Of a DNA stretch of 43,770 bases, positions 1-8,900 are shown one piece after another. Each line of letters opens with the position of its first letter. Position 1 is the first letter of the stretch. The notes under the pieces are model-generated. The model was given only the letters and a program-made list of their open reading frames with translations, had not been told where the DNA came from and did not search any database. This DNA comes from a virus, in the IMG/VR virus record IMGVR_UViG_3300046522_000733, positions 1 to 43,770 of that record, one strand, 5' to 3'. A program made the translations under genes and the position numbers.

Positions 1-513
1 ATGCAAGCTGATGACTTGAAAGGTGCCCGCAAGGCGCTGGGAATGAGCCAAGAGGCGATGGCCGACGCGATCGGCGTGTCGCGCGTGTTGTTGGGTCAGA
101 TGGAGCGCGATCAGGCGCCAATTGAGAAGCGTACTGCGGTAGCTGCCAGCGGCGTTCTGAATGACAAGATGCCGATCTATAATGACCGGCCACTGACCTC
201 GTTTGCTGGCGACGTACCACTCGCAGATGCTGTTATTTTCTGGGAAAAGGGCGTGGAGCCGCCTGTGCGGGTTTTGCGGCACGGCATGGACGATCGCCGC
301 TATTCCAATTCGCAAGGCTCTTGCACCGGCCCATGGCACATTATGGGCGATGGATGGCGTATGACGCGCTTGCTCGCCCTATTCCATGAAATCACAGTGG
401 CGGACAAGATTGATCCGGCGGCTGTTCACGACGCCTTCCTCAGCATCCCGGAATATCGTCGGACGGTATGCCCCGATACGATCCCGGCGCGGTATCAGGA
501 GGGTCGAGCATGA
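1..513 (+). CDS. XRE-type helix-turn-helix protein
   Basis: A 170-residue protein whose first ~45 residues form a Cro/CI-type helix-turn-helix (ARKALGMSQEAMADAIGVSR, then a recognition helix around LGQMERD). This fold normally binds operator DNA. Residues ~60-170 match no family I can name. They contain Trp- and His-rich stretches and could be an effector domain. The gene reads rightward, away from the left edge, and its stop overlaps the start of a 17-codon ORF. It faces the leftward lysis genes tail to tail. It may be the outermost phage gene or a host gene beside the prophage. The HTH is clear; the role is unknown. Confidence 0.75.
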   Translation: MQADDLKGARKALGMSQEAMADAIGVSRVLLGQMERDQAPIEKRTAVAASGVLNDKMPIYNDRPLTSFAGDVPLADAVIFWEKGVEPPVRVLRHGMDDRRYSNSQGSCTGPWHIMGDGWRMTRLLALFHEITVADKIDPAAVHDAFLSIPEYRRTVCPDTIPARYQEGRA

Positions 514-534
514 CCATGCATCCGACCATTGCCG

Positions 535-723
535 TCACCCTTCGCCTTCTGAACCATGACTGATATCATCGGCGTGATCCTGCCGCGATTCACCATCGCG
601 GCGCGCGGCAGGGTCACCTTTTATGGTTTGCATTAGAGCCTTACCGGCCGCCACGGCATAGGTCAGACCCTCCAGCAGTAGCCCCACCTTGCCCACGCCG
701 CGCGCGATCTTACCGATGCCCAT
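535..723 (-). CDS. Small protein at the end of the lysis cluster
   Basis: A 62-residue protein, last gene of the leftward late operon. Its ATG overlaps the stop of the upstream holin-like gene in a TGATG junction, which indicates translational coupling. A longer reading upstream is only a shadow of that neighbour. Residues 1-35 are glycine-rich and amphipathic to hydrophobic (GKVGLLLEGLTYAVAAGKAL). The tail is charged and rich in Asp, Glu, His and Arg. It could be a small membrane-associated lysis accessory such as an antiholin. I recognise no family. Confidence 0.55.
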   Translation of the reverse strand: MGIGKIARGVGKVGLLLEGLTYAVAAGKALMQTIKGDPAARRDGESRQDHADDISHGSEGEG

Positions 724-980
724 CACTTCAACTCCTGCGCCGGCGGATCGGAAGGCGGAGCATTCGCCAGACTTTGGCCCATCCGGTCCAGACTGCGCTG
801 GGTCCACCGTTCTTTGACCGCGCCGACGATCAGGGTCAGCACCACCAAATAGGCCGATGGATCGAATGTGGCGCTGCGCCACAGCCCGATCGCCATGACG
901 AACGCCACCACTGCGGAGATGAAACCCAACAGCCCGATTTCGCTGCCATGATCACTTAGCTTGAGACAGGGGAGCTTCAT
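723..980 (-). CDS. Two-TM membrane protein, candidate holin
   Basis: The chosen start gives 85 residues. Upstream in-frame sequence overlaps the DUF6527-type gene and looks like shadow coding. Two hydrophobic segments are visible: residues ~15-35 (IGLLGFISAVVAFVMAIGLW) and ~42-56 (AYLVVLTLIVGAV). A basic stretch (KERWTQRSLDR) and a Pro-rich polar tail follow. Size, two transmembrane helices and a place two genes after the endolysin all fit a class II holin, which forms lesions in the inner membrane. Holins are too diverse to assign by sequence, so this is inferred from topology and context. Confidence 0.6.
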   Translation of the reverse strand: MKLPCLKLSDHGSEIGLLGFISAVVAFVMAIGLWRSATFDPSAYLVVLTLIVGAVKERWTQRSLDRMGQSLANAPPSDPPAQELK

Positions 981-1306
981 GCGGGCCACTCCGGTATATC
1001 GACCGTCTGGCCCGCGAGCGGGTGCGTGCAGTCGTTCAGGAATTGGATGCGTCCGTCCGTCACGAAAGAATGACACACAGCCGCAGGTGCAGGTCGGCCG
1101 CCACCTTGATCCTGACCAGCATCACCACCGTTGTAGGTGACGAGAACGGAAGGGGTGAAGGTCGGGCGCGCCGGGTCGCCATTATAGCCCCAGCGGAGGC
1201 CGGGGCCGTCGCCGACCGTCACCTTATGCGCACCTTCACAGCCAGGACACCAGAACATCAGCCCGCCGCCTTCGACTGACCGCAATATGGGGGATAGGGC
1301 GCCCAT
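977..1306 (-). CDS. DUF6527-like small phage protein
   Basis: A 109-residue protein. It has an early Cys pair (FWCPGCEGAH), then a TFTPSVLVTYNGG segment, and a C-terminal VCHSFVTDGRIQFLNDCTHPLAGQ block. This Cys/His pattern is the hallmark of the small phage proteins grouped as DUF6527. They are often mislabelled 'ammonia monooxygenase', a name the sequence does not support. The spaced Cys and His residues suggest a bound metal. The start overlaps the endolysin stop (TAATG) and the end overlaps the holin-like start, so it is co-translated with lysis genes. The function is unknown. Confidence 0.7.
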   Translation of the reverse strand: MGALSPILRSVEGGGLMFWCPGCEGAHKVTVGDGPGLRWGYNGDPARPTFTPSVLVTYNGGDAGQDQGGGRPAPAAVCHSFVTDGRIQFLNDCTHPLAGQTVDIPEWPA

Positions 1307-1989
1307 TATTTCGCCCTCCGCGTGTAGGCATCCGCCAGCTTTTCGTCATACTTGTTCTGACGATAGGCGGTCCCGTTGTAGCCGCGCGCGAACGCCGCCC
1401 AGTCCTTACGCTGGAGCGCGCCCTTCAGGCCGCGTCCTTCAACAAAGCGCAGGAAGGCTTCCAACTGGTCACCCTCCGTCTGCGCCTGCCGCCAGGCGAA
1501 GGCCCACGGGTCATAGGCGCCACAGACCGCATAATTCTCGCCAAGGATTTGGAACGCGCCATAGCTGGCCGACATGAAACCCGCATCCACGTCCAGCGCC
1601 ACCGCGTCCAGCAATTGCTGCCACCGCCCAGCCTGCGAGGCGGGATAAAGTTCGCGGTTCCAGACCCGCGACGACAGATTCGGATGACTGGCATCATAGC
1701 GATGGCCGGTCGATTTGCTGAACCTGTGCGGTTCGAACAGGATGGTAGGCCGTCCGTCAATGAACGCCTCCGAAGCCGCTTCCACATCATAGATCGCCCA
1801 GATCGCGGCGGCCTCCACGTTCAGCAGTTTGGCAGCCGCCCCCACATCCCGCGCCTCTATCGGATAGTCAGGCCCCTCTGTCATGCAGGCGAGCAGCGCG
1901 GACTTGCTCAGCTTGCCAAACACGCCGTCGATCACGCCCGAATAAAAGCCAAGCGAATGCAGCCGCCGCTGAAGATCAGCGTGGTTCAT
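1306..1989 (-). CDS. Endolysin, N-acetylmuramidase (DUF3380 type)
   Basis: A 227-residue lysin predicted to cleave glycan strands of peptidoglycan at the end of infection. Residues 1-35 form a short peptidoglycan-binding motif (LQRRLHSLGFYSGVIDGVFG...S). Residues ~55-227 form the N-acetylmuramidase domain, with the likely catalytic Glu70 in IYDVEAASEAF. It also has ILFEPHRF, the SYGAFQILGENY helix and a final ARGYNG...YDEKLADAY block typical of the family. There is no signal peptide or signal-anchor, so export would depend on a holin, consistent with the two-TM gene downstream. It is the first gene of the lysis cluster, and an opposite-strand gene begins about 90 bp upstream. Confidence 0.88.
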   Translation of the reverse strand: MNHADLQRRLHSLGFYSGVIDGVFGKLSKSALLACMTEGPDYPIEARDVGAAAKLLNVEAAAIWAIYDVEAASEAFIDGRPTILFEPHRFSKSTGHRYDASHPNLSSRVWNRELYPASQAGRWQQLLDAVALDVDAGFMSASYGAFQILGENYAVCGAYDPWAFAWRQAQTEGDQLEAFLRFVEGRGLKGALQRKDWAAFARGYNGTAYRQNKYDEKLADAYTRRAK

Positions 1990-2077
1990 ATCCTTACTCC
2001 TGTCGATAATGAGGTGCGCGAAAGGGAGAATTGGCCTAAATCAGATCGCTCGCGCAGCGATCGAGGACCGGAATTTC

Positions 2078-2356
2078 ATGAGCACACAAAAACATCTGGA
2101 TGATTTGCGCCGGATCGCGCAGGCCGCCCCTCCGGCAGCTGGCCCGGCCCGAAACGGAACGCTCGAAGATATGCTGGAGGCAGAAGAGGTCAGGATGTTC
2201 TGTCTGGATGACAGAGGCCGGGTCTTTTCGGTGACGGGTGACTTTTCAATTAAGAACGCAACTTTCCAGCCTCTGGATAATGGCCGCTCCGCAGTTATTC
2301 AGGCCATGGACGAGCTTCAAACCTTAGACGTAAAATGGCCAGTTAGAGAGGGCTAG
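2078..2356 (+). CDS. Hypothetical protein, opposite-strand cargo gene
   Basis: From ATG 2078 this encodes 92 residues. An in-frame start at 2009 is possible, but the extra N-terminus looks like noncoding sequence. A GAGG lies about 11 bases before 2078. The protein is mixed alpha/beta and acidic (EDMLEAEEVRMFCLDDRGRVFSVTGDF) with no family I recognise. It reads rightward between leftward genes, diverges from the endolysin and converges on the 145-residue membrane gene. That is the usual arrangement of an independently transcribed 'moron' gene. Confidence 0.5.
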   Translation: MSTQKHLDDLRRIAQAAPPAAGPARNGTLEDMLEAEEVRMFCLDDRGRVFSVTGDFSIKNATFQPLDNGRSAVIQAMDELQTLDVKWPVREG

Positions 2357-2366
2357 GCCAACACGC

Positions 2367-2804
2367 TTAGAGTAGCTCGGCCGATGCAGCCGGTTCATCG
2401 ATCATGGACATCAAGACGGCGATATCTTCGGGCAGGCCCGGATCGAGCGGGAAGGCCTTATCCAACATGTTCTGGGCCATCTTCAGGTTTGGATGGTCAG
2501 GCTCGTGTCGCCGCAGCGGCTCCGCCACCAGATCGAAGGCCCGGCGCAGCACGCGGATTTCCACCGCCTGTCGACGTAGCTGCGTTTCGATATGCTGTTG
2601 GTACTTGCGGTCCCGCTCGTCCTGCTTGGCTTCGCGGGCCTGCAATTCGTCATGCCAGGCCTGAAGTTTTGCCGCCCGTGATTGAGCGCGGGCGTCGCGC
2701 CAGTTGATCAACCAGGCCGTCCCCCGGCCCAATGCATAAAGGATCGCGATGCTACCCGCGATCAAGCCCCCCGCCTCCCCGGCGGCCGATGTGGCATCGG
2801 CCAT
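2367..2804 (-). CDS. Single-TM coiled-coil protein, possible spanin-like lysis protein
   Basis: A 145-residue protein. One N-terminal hydrophobic segment (residues ~10-33, GEAGGLIAGSIAILYALGRG) is followed by a long charged helix to ~residue 85 (QSRAAKLQAWHDELQAREAK), predicted coiled coil. The tail is Pro- and Asp-rich. One membrane anchor plus a helical rod is the layout of an inner-membrane spanin (Rz-like), and the gene sits just before the endolysin. No nested outer-membrane lipoprotein partner is evident, so a tail-associated membrane protein is an alternative. Confidence 0.5.
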   Translation of the reverse strand: MADATSAAGEAGGLIAGSIAILYALGRGTAWLINWRDARAQSRAAKLQAWHDELQAREAKQDERDRKYQQHIETQLRRQAVEIRVLRRAFDLVAEPLRRHEPDHPNLKMAQNMLDKAFPLDPGLPEDIAVLMSMIDEPAASAELL

Positions 2805-2809
2805 AGGGA

Positions 2810-3115
2810 TTAGTTCGCGCCTTCGGTGGAAAGCAGCTTCGCCATGCGCGTCTGCTCATGGCCCAGCAAGGTCAGCGCATTCTCGCGCATCTTGGCCAGG
2901 CCCGCGATGGCCTTGCCCACCGGCAGATCGCCCAGCGTGTCAGCCAGCGCCACCAGTTCAGCGAAGTTGGTAGCCAGGACATCGCTGCTGATCAGCGCTG
3001 TCGCCTTCTGCACATCATCAATGAGGTCGGCAGCCACCGCCTTTTCCGCGTCGGCAAAATGGGCGAGCACCGCCGCGCGGCGATCGGCTTTCGAGAGAGT
3101 CTTTGCCATGGTCAT
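2810..3115 (-). CDS. Small helical protein between tail spike and lysis genes
   Basis: A 101-residue, mostly helical, Ala/Leu-rich protein without a transmembrane segment. Two ATGs are possible (3115 and 3109). AAAGGA lies 3 bases before the first and 9 before the second, so the shorter form is equally likely. The gene follows the tail spike by 22 bases and precedes the single-TM gene by 5, in the same leftward unit. I recognise no family; a tail-fibre chaperone or a lysis-timing factor are guesses from position only. Confidence 0.55.
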   Translation of the reverse strand: MTMAKTLSKADRRAAVLAHFADAEKAVAADLIDDVQKATALISSDVLATNFAELVALADTLGDLPVGKAIAGLAKMRENALTLLGHEQTRMAKLLSTEGAN

Positions 3116-3137
3116 TGGTCCTTTCGTGGTGGTGGTG

Positions 3138-5912
3138 TCAGACTTCGGGTGCGGTGGTTTTGTACGGGTGGCCGGTCACCAGCAGGCTCTGGATGTTCCA
3201 TTTGTGGGCCAGACCGCCTTCGATCCGCTGCCGCTCGGCATCGGTGCCGCCCCCGGCCAGCTGTGCCGGGTCGATGACGAGAACTTCGGCAATCTTACCT
3301 GGGAAGCGGGACACATTGTTGGAGCCGCCAACTTCTGGGAGGCCGAAGAGAGCAAAGCCCTCGGAAGGTGTACCCGTGCCGATTGCGCCGGCACCGGACG
3401 GCGCAGCCCCGTTCAGACCGATCGAGGTCGTTGCCGCAATCTTGCAGAAGATGATCGCCTTTGAGTCGACAGCCCACGGCGTCGCCGTGGCGCTACCGCC
3501 CCCTGTGCCAGAGGAAAAGATGCTGACGCTGGTTTGATCCGGGTCTGCGCTCGGGGTCTGTACCGACAGATGGACACGATTTCCGCCAGCGCCGCCCGTC
3601 GACACCAGCGCGCGGGAAGACGTGCTGGTGTCGGTGTTGGTCTGGGCAGCACGCTCAGCGACGACGAACAGCCAGTAATTCCCCGGCAGACCCGTCGCGG
3701 TGGACAAGATTTGGCCATCGACGCCGCCGTTGCCAATGAGGCACGGCCGCGCACTGTCGTCCCAACCGATGAGTGAATAAAGGGGCTGCTTCGCGGCCGT
3801 TGGGTTCGTAAGGACCGCGCCGCTGGCCTTGCCCTTATTCCGCAACCGAAGGACGCTCTTGTTAGTGCCGATCAGGTCGAGCGTGCTTTGATCCATCGCG
3901 TCATACCAGCCGATGACCGCCTTCGAGACATAGGACGGGTTCCAGCGCAGCGTCGTATCGGCCCGATAGGTAATGGAACCTTCCACCCGAAGCGTGCCGG
4001 AAAGCCCCGTTAGATCACTGGTCAACACACTGCGCGAAGTCTGGATCGGGAAGCGCAGGCGCAGATAGGTCGCGCCAGCCGGCGCTTCGAGATAGGGCGT
4101 GGTGGCGCCGGACGGATAGGTGATGCCGCCCATGGTGCCGCCTTGCCCATGGCCCGACCCTTTGCCGGTCTCCACCGCCCAAGGCAGGCCAGTCAGCCGG
4201 ATTTCCCCGGAGGTGCCAGCAGGCAGGCCGCTGTAAGGCATGAGGACACGGACATGCACCGTCACCTCATCACCCTTACGCTCATACCAGCTTTCGTGGG
4301 TGGCGTTGGCGGTATCGAAGGTGTGGCCGGTCACGCCCAGGAACAGGATGGTCGGCGTCCATTTGCCGGTGAATGGCAGGCCGTTCAGATATTCGGTCTT
4401 GTCCCCGTTAGGCAGCAGCACTTCATGACGCGAGTTGGGCGCATTGCCGGTATAGGCCACATGCGCCCCGACACTCTCCATCATGATCCGGCTGTGGTTG
4501 CCGAAGGCCCCGTTATTTTCCATGATCCCGATGCCGTTCGGGATGTTGGCAATCCGCCCCGCCAGCTGGTTGCTGCGGCTATCGCTATTGTCATAGTCAT
4601 AATCGCGGAATTCATAGCCCCGGTGTTGAGTGCTATCCTTCCAGTAGCGCATCATCGCATTGAAGTTGATTTCCGCGCCATACAGGCCTTCGGCCATAAT
4701 GACGGCGCTGGCGCTGGGCATCAGGCTCATGTCCTTGGGGTCATAGCCCCAATCCTGCACCACGACATTGTCGATCACCGTTCGGCCATGGCCGCCGAAC
4801 AGGCGGAACGGCCAGCCAACCTTGCTCATCAGGACGTTGGTGATGATGATACCAAGGCCCGGAATGATTGGGGCGCTGCCGACTTCCGTATGCGAGAAGC
4901 CGTTGCGACATTCCAGCACGCGGTCACCCAGCACCTGAAGCAACATGCCGCCGCGTGTCAGGCTTGCGGCGGTGTTGCAGTGAAAATGGGTGTTGCCACT
5001 CATGTAGATGTGGCTCCGCACCGTCTCTGGATCGACCGCCGCTGACAAGCCGGACGGATAGACCGACTTGTCGAGCCAATATTTGAAGAGGTTGCGGGTG
5101 ATCTCCACATAGTCGCAGAGCGTCGGGACCACGCCGCTATCGCCACCGGCATATGGGGTGTTCGGATCAGCAGGGATGACAGGATAGCCATAGCCGCCGA
5201 TCAGGACGCAATTATCGACCGTCGCCTTTTCCAGATTGCGCAGGTTGATGCCGCTGCCCGACGCTTTCTGCGCCAGGAACATGCGCGCGCTGGCGTCGAT
5301 GATCAGACCGGAAATCGACACATAGGGTCGCGCGGTGTCGCCTTCGAACTTCAGAACGGCGTCCGCCTTCGTCGCCTCTTCCTGAAGGCCCACGATGCCT
5401 GACCGGCCCGGCACGCCCTCGATGCAGATATTTTCGGTCGGGCTGAAGGTCAGCGGCGTGGACGCATATTTGAAGCCGTCAAGAACCCCTTTCCGGCCGC
5501 CCTGCACAGCGCCGGCGTTGATGTCGGTGAACAGCTCCAGAAACAGATCGCGATTGTTGTGCGTGGGGTCTTCGATCGTCGGCACCGCTGGCGTGCTTGT
5601 CCCGGCCGCGATCTCGCGCAGCGTCACCCGGTCGCGCGTCTTGTTCACCATCGCCGCTTCAACGGTCACGACGCCCGCTTCGGCGATAGCCTGCTGCCTC
5701 TCCAGGCACGGCATATAGACGGTCTGGCCGTTGACGTTCTTGACCGGATAATAGCCAAGGTCGCCCGTCTTGCCGCCGACCGCATTGAAGCTGGCCGGAT
5801 CGTCTTTCGTGCCCGCCATAAGCGCGACCTGACCATCCGCCCAATCATTTTGGCGCGTCAGAATCGTGCTGGCACGGTCCAGCAACGACGAAAGCTGATC
5901 GTCGGTCGCCAT
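3138..5912 (-). CDS. Tail spike / receptor-binding protein with beta-helix and lectin-like C-terminus
   Basis: A 924-residue virion protein likely to bind, and perhaps cleave, surface polysaccharide. Residues 1-90 are a short helical virion-attachment segment. Residues ~100-460 have the turn-rich, Asn/Gly-rich pattern of a right-handed beta-helix (IEGVPGRSGIVGLQEE, ISGLIIDASARMFL, VDNCVLIGGYG), as in pectate-lyase-fold spikes. The C-terminal ~270 residues resemble a LamG/concanavalin-like jelly roll and end with the characteristic EGGLAHKWNIQSLLVTGHPY motif. AAAGGA sits 5 bases before the ATG. Catalytic residues cannot be assigned by eye. It is probably a host-range determinant. Confidence 0.78.
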   Translation of the reverse strand: MATDDQLSSLLDRASTILTRQNDWADGQVALMAGTKDDPASFNAVGGKTGDLGYYPVKNVNGQTVYMPCLERQQAIAEAGVVTVEAAMVNKTRDRVTLREIAAGTSTPAVPTIEDPTHNNRDLFLELFTDINAGAVQGGRKGVLDGFKYASTPLTFSPTENICIEGVPGRSGIVGLQEEATKADAVLKFEGDTARPYVSISGLIIDASARMFLAQKASGSGINLRNLEKATVDNCVLIGGYGYPVIPADPNTPYAGGDSGVVPTLCDYVEITRNLFKYWLDKSVYPSGLSAAVDPETVRSHIYMSGNTHFHCNTAASLTRGGMLLQVLGDRVLECRNGFSHTEVGSAPIIPGLGIIITNVLMSKVGWPFRLFGGHGRTVIDNVVVQDWGYDPKDMSLMPSASAVIMAEGLYGAEINFNAMMRYWKDSTQHRGYEFRDYDYDNSDSRSNQLAGRIANIPNGIGIMENNGAFGNHSRIMMESVGAHVAYTGNAPNSRHEVLLPNGDKTEYLNGLPFTGKWTPTILFLGVTGHTFDTANATHESWYERKGDEVTVHVRVLMPYSGLPAGTSGEIRLTGLPWAVETGKGSGHGQGGTMGGITYPSGATTPYLEAPAGATYLRLRFPIQTSRSVLTSDLTGLSGTLRVEGSITYRADTTLRWNPSYVSKAVIGWYDAMDQSTLDLIGTNKSVLRLRNKGKASGAVLTNPTAAKQPLYSLIGWDDSARPCLIGNGGVDGQILSTATGLPGNYWLFVVAERAAQTNTDTSTSSRALVSTGGAGGNRVHLSVQTPSADPDQTSVSIFSSGTGGGSATATPWAVDSKAIIFCKIAATTSIGLNGAAPSGAGAIGTGTPSEGFALFGLPEVGGSNNVSRFPGKIAEVLVIDPAQLAGGGTDAERQRIEGGLAHKWNIQSLLVTGHPYKTTAPEV

Positions 5913-5940
5913 GCTTGTCCTTTCGAATTTACGATGTTGG

Positions 5941-8900
5941 TCAGGGCTGTTCGACAGCGATCACACTGGTTCGCTGCGATATTTCCGTGTTGATGATGCT
6001 GGTGCCGATCAGGCTGGGTTGGGAGAAGCTGGCCCACCGCAGCCGAATATAGACGCCGGCAAGAGCGCCAGGTGTCCATGTGTATGTGCCGGCGGCGGCC
6101 ATGGCCCAGCGGACGCGGTCCCTTACGCTCGGATCGCCATCCACCCGCACGAACCGCTCGCTTTCATTGACACCGATGGTCGTAAGCGTGGTCCAGGAGG
6201 AACCGTCGCCACTCCACTCCAATGTCAGCGTGCCGCCGCCCGTGCCCGTGATCGCGCCGCTGCCGGCATTGCACTCATAATTATGCTGGAAGCTGGCAGA
6301 CATGTTGACGTTGACCGGGTTGCCGTTGCTGGCGAAGGGACCGACAATGATGAACGCCGTTTCGCTGATGGTGCTGGAGGTGCCTTCATTTTTGAGCGTG
6401 CCGCTCGACAGCCCGCCACCGAAATAGGCAGCGCCGTCGACGCGGACAAATTTGATGGCGTTCGCCTGAGTGCATTCGGATAGGTCCGATACGATCGGCC
6501 CGGTCCATTCGATAAATTGGTTTGTTGAACCGAACGGCTTGCCCGTGATCGTCATCACAGAACCGCCAATGATGACCTGCCTGCCGTCGCCGAATTCGTA
6601 GCGGTCCCCAGTTCCATTGGATAGAACCCGAAATGTGTCGGCAAGAACGGAGAAGTCAGATTGCTCCCCATCATCGTTGAGGAGGACACCTGTCACAACC
6701 GGATCACCATCCGTCCCTGACCGAATGATGCGTACACCCCAGCGCGCACTAAGCCCGTCGACAGACTCCATCAACATCAGCACTTCGGCCGTGTGGCCGT
6801 CTACCGTGGTTTGCACCGCCGACAGCAGCGACGCGATAGCGCCATCTGCACTGACCCGCGCAGCAGCTTCCGTCTCCACCGCCGCCGACACGTCTGCGAT
6901 ATCGCTGGTCAGGGTCGCCGCCAGCGCCTGCCGGGCCGTCACTTCGGCCGCATCCGCACTGGCGCGGGTGGTGGCCTCCGTCGTCAGGGCGGCGTTCAGA
7001 TAGGCATCGGCGCTTTGCAGCGAGGATATTGCCGCCTCTCGCGCCGTGGTCTCGGCAAGGTCCGCCGTGGCCCGTGTCGTCGCCTCCGACGCTATGGCCG
7101 CCTCCAGATCGGTGACATGGCCGTCGACGGTAGTGGTCAGGGCGGAGATGGCACCGTTGCGCGCCGTCGTTTCCGCCAGATCGGCACTGGCGCGCGTCGT
7201 GGCCTCCGATGTGATCGCAGCCATGGCATCGCTGATCTGGCCGTTCACCGTCGTCTGGAGCGTCGAAATCGCCGTGTTACGCGCGGAGGTTTCCGCCGCG
7301 TCCGCTGTGGCGCGTGCGGTCGCCTCATCCTCGATCGCCGCATTGGCGTCCGCGATGTCGCTGGTCAGCTGGGCTGCCAGCGCCTGACGGGCGGTTGCTT
7401 CAGCGGCATCGGCCGTGGCGCGCGTGGTCAACTCGGTGGTTAGCGCGGCGTTCAGATAGGCGTCGGCGCTCTGCAACGATGATATTGCCGCCTCGCGCAG
7501 GGCGGTTTCGGCAGCATCGTTGGTGGCGCGCGTGGTCGCCTCTGTGACGATCGCCGCATTCAGGTTGGCGTCGACGGTCTGAAGCGAAGATATCGCGGCT
7601 TGCCGGGCCAGCGTCTCAGCGGCATCATTGGTGGCGCGGGTGGTGGCCTCCGACGTGATCGCCGCCCGCGTAACCACCATGTCGCTGTCAATGCGGGACA
7701 CAGCGATTTCGCGTTGCTCAGTCTCCGCCGCGTCGGCAGTAGCACGCGTCGTGGCCTCGGTCGCGATGGACGCCGTGACGACGTCGATTTGACCATCAAC
7801 CTCCGTCCGCAATGTAGAGATGGCTTGCGTTCGCTGGAGCGTTTCCGCCGCATCCGCATTGGCTCGGGTAATAGCCTCGCTGGCGATGGCGGCAGTCACG
7901 ACATCGATCTGACCGTCGACATCTACCCGCAGCTCTGAAATTGCCAGTTCGCGCTGCTCTGTTTCCGCCTCGATCGCATTCGCGCGCGCGATTGCCTCTT
8001 CGATAATCTGGCCCTGCACATCGGCAAAGCCACCCTCCATGTCGGTGCGGACCTCGGCAATCAGCACCTGACGGCTCAACGCCTCCGCACTGTCCGCGTT
8101 GGCCCGGGCTGTTGCCTCCTGTTGGATCAGCGCCCGCACGGCCTGCTGATCCACCGTCATGACCGCTTCCAGGGTGACGATGGTCGACGCCAGCGCCTCG
8201 TCTCCATCGACGCGGGCCACGCTTTCCTCTGTGATCTTGGCGCCGACGGGCACACCATCCATGTGCGTCAGATTGTCAAAATATTCGCGCCGCTCCTGAT
8301 TGAGCACCATCTGTTCAAGCGCCGCCATGTCGGCCGACCGCGCCCGATCCACCAGCGCCTGCGCCCCAGCGACGATGTCATCTGCGCTGGTGGCCAACGC
8401 CATGGCCTTAACCGCATCCGCCAAAGCCTTTGCGCCGGCAACAATCTCCGCTGGATTGGTGGTCAGGCCCAAGGCTTTGAGCGAGGCCGCCACGTCCTGC
8501 GCCGGTGTATCGCCAACATTGGTATCGTCGGGCGCCCCCACCGTCGCATTATCATCTGGCTTCGTACCGTCAGGATCGCCGACATTGTCCCACGGCACCG
8601 TGATGTCATCGCCACTGATGATCGGCGCGATCTTCGCCGCCGCGCTCAGCCCCTCGATCGACAGGGACAGGGTGCTGACATTTTCCCCGACCTCGATCGA
8701 GAAATCCTTGAAGAAGCCATAGACGGTCACGCTTTCCAGCGCGTCGTCTCCGATCCAGAGGGAGGGCAGCGCGCGGACATTGGCAATGCGCCCCGCCACA
8801 ATGTCGAGCGCCGCCGTGTCGATCAGCCCGCGCACAGACATACGCTTGGCCCAGGCCCGCTCGACCAGCGTCACTTCGCCGAAATCGTCGGTTTCTTTGC

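Noticed and set aside
510-563. 17-codon ORF overlapping the XRE gene stop
   Set aside because: Too short, with no sequence feature to support it beyond a coupled ATGA.
1-600. Left attachment site matching the 43755-43770 sequence
   Set aside because: No copy of the tRNA-Gly anticodon-region sequence was seen near the left edge, so the left att site is probably outside the window.
6850-8125. CRISPR-like array of ~110-bp units
   Set aside because: The units are in-frame coding repeats of a coiled coil, not repeats with unique spacers.
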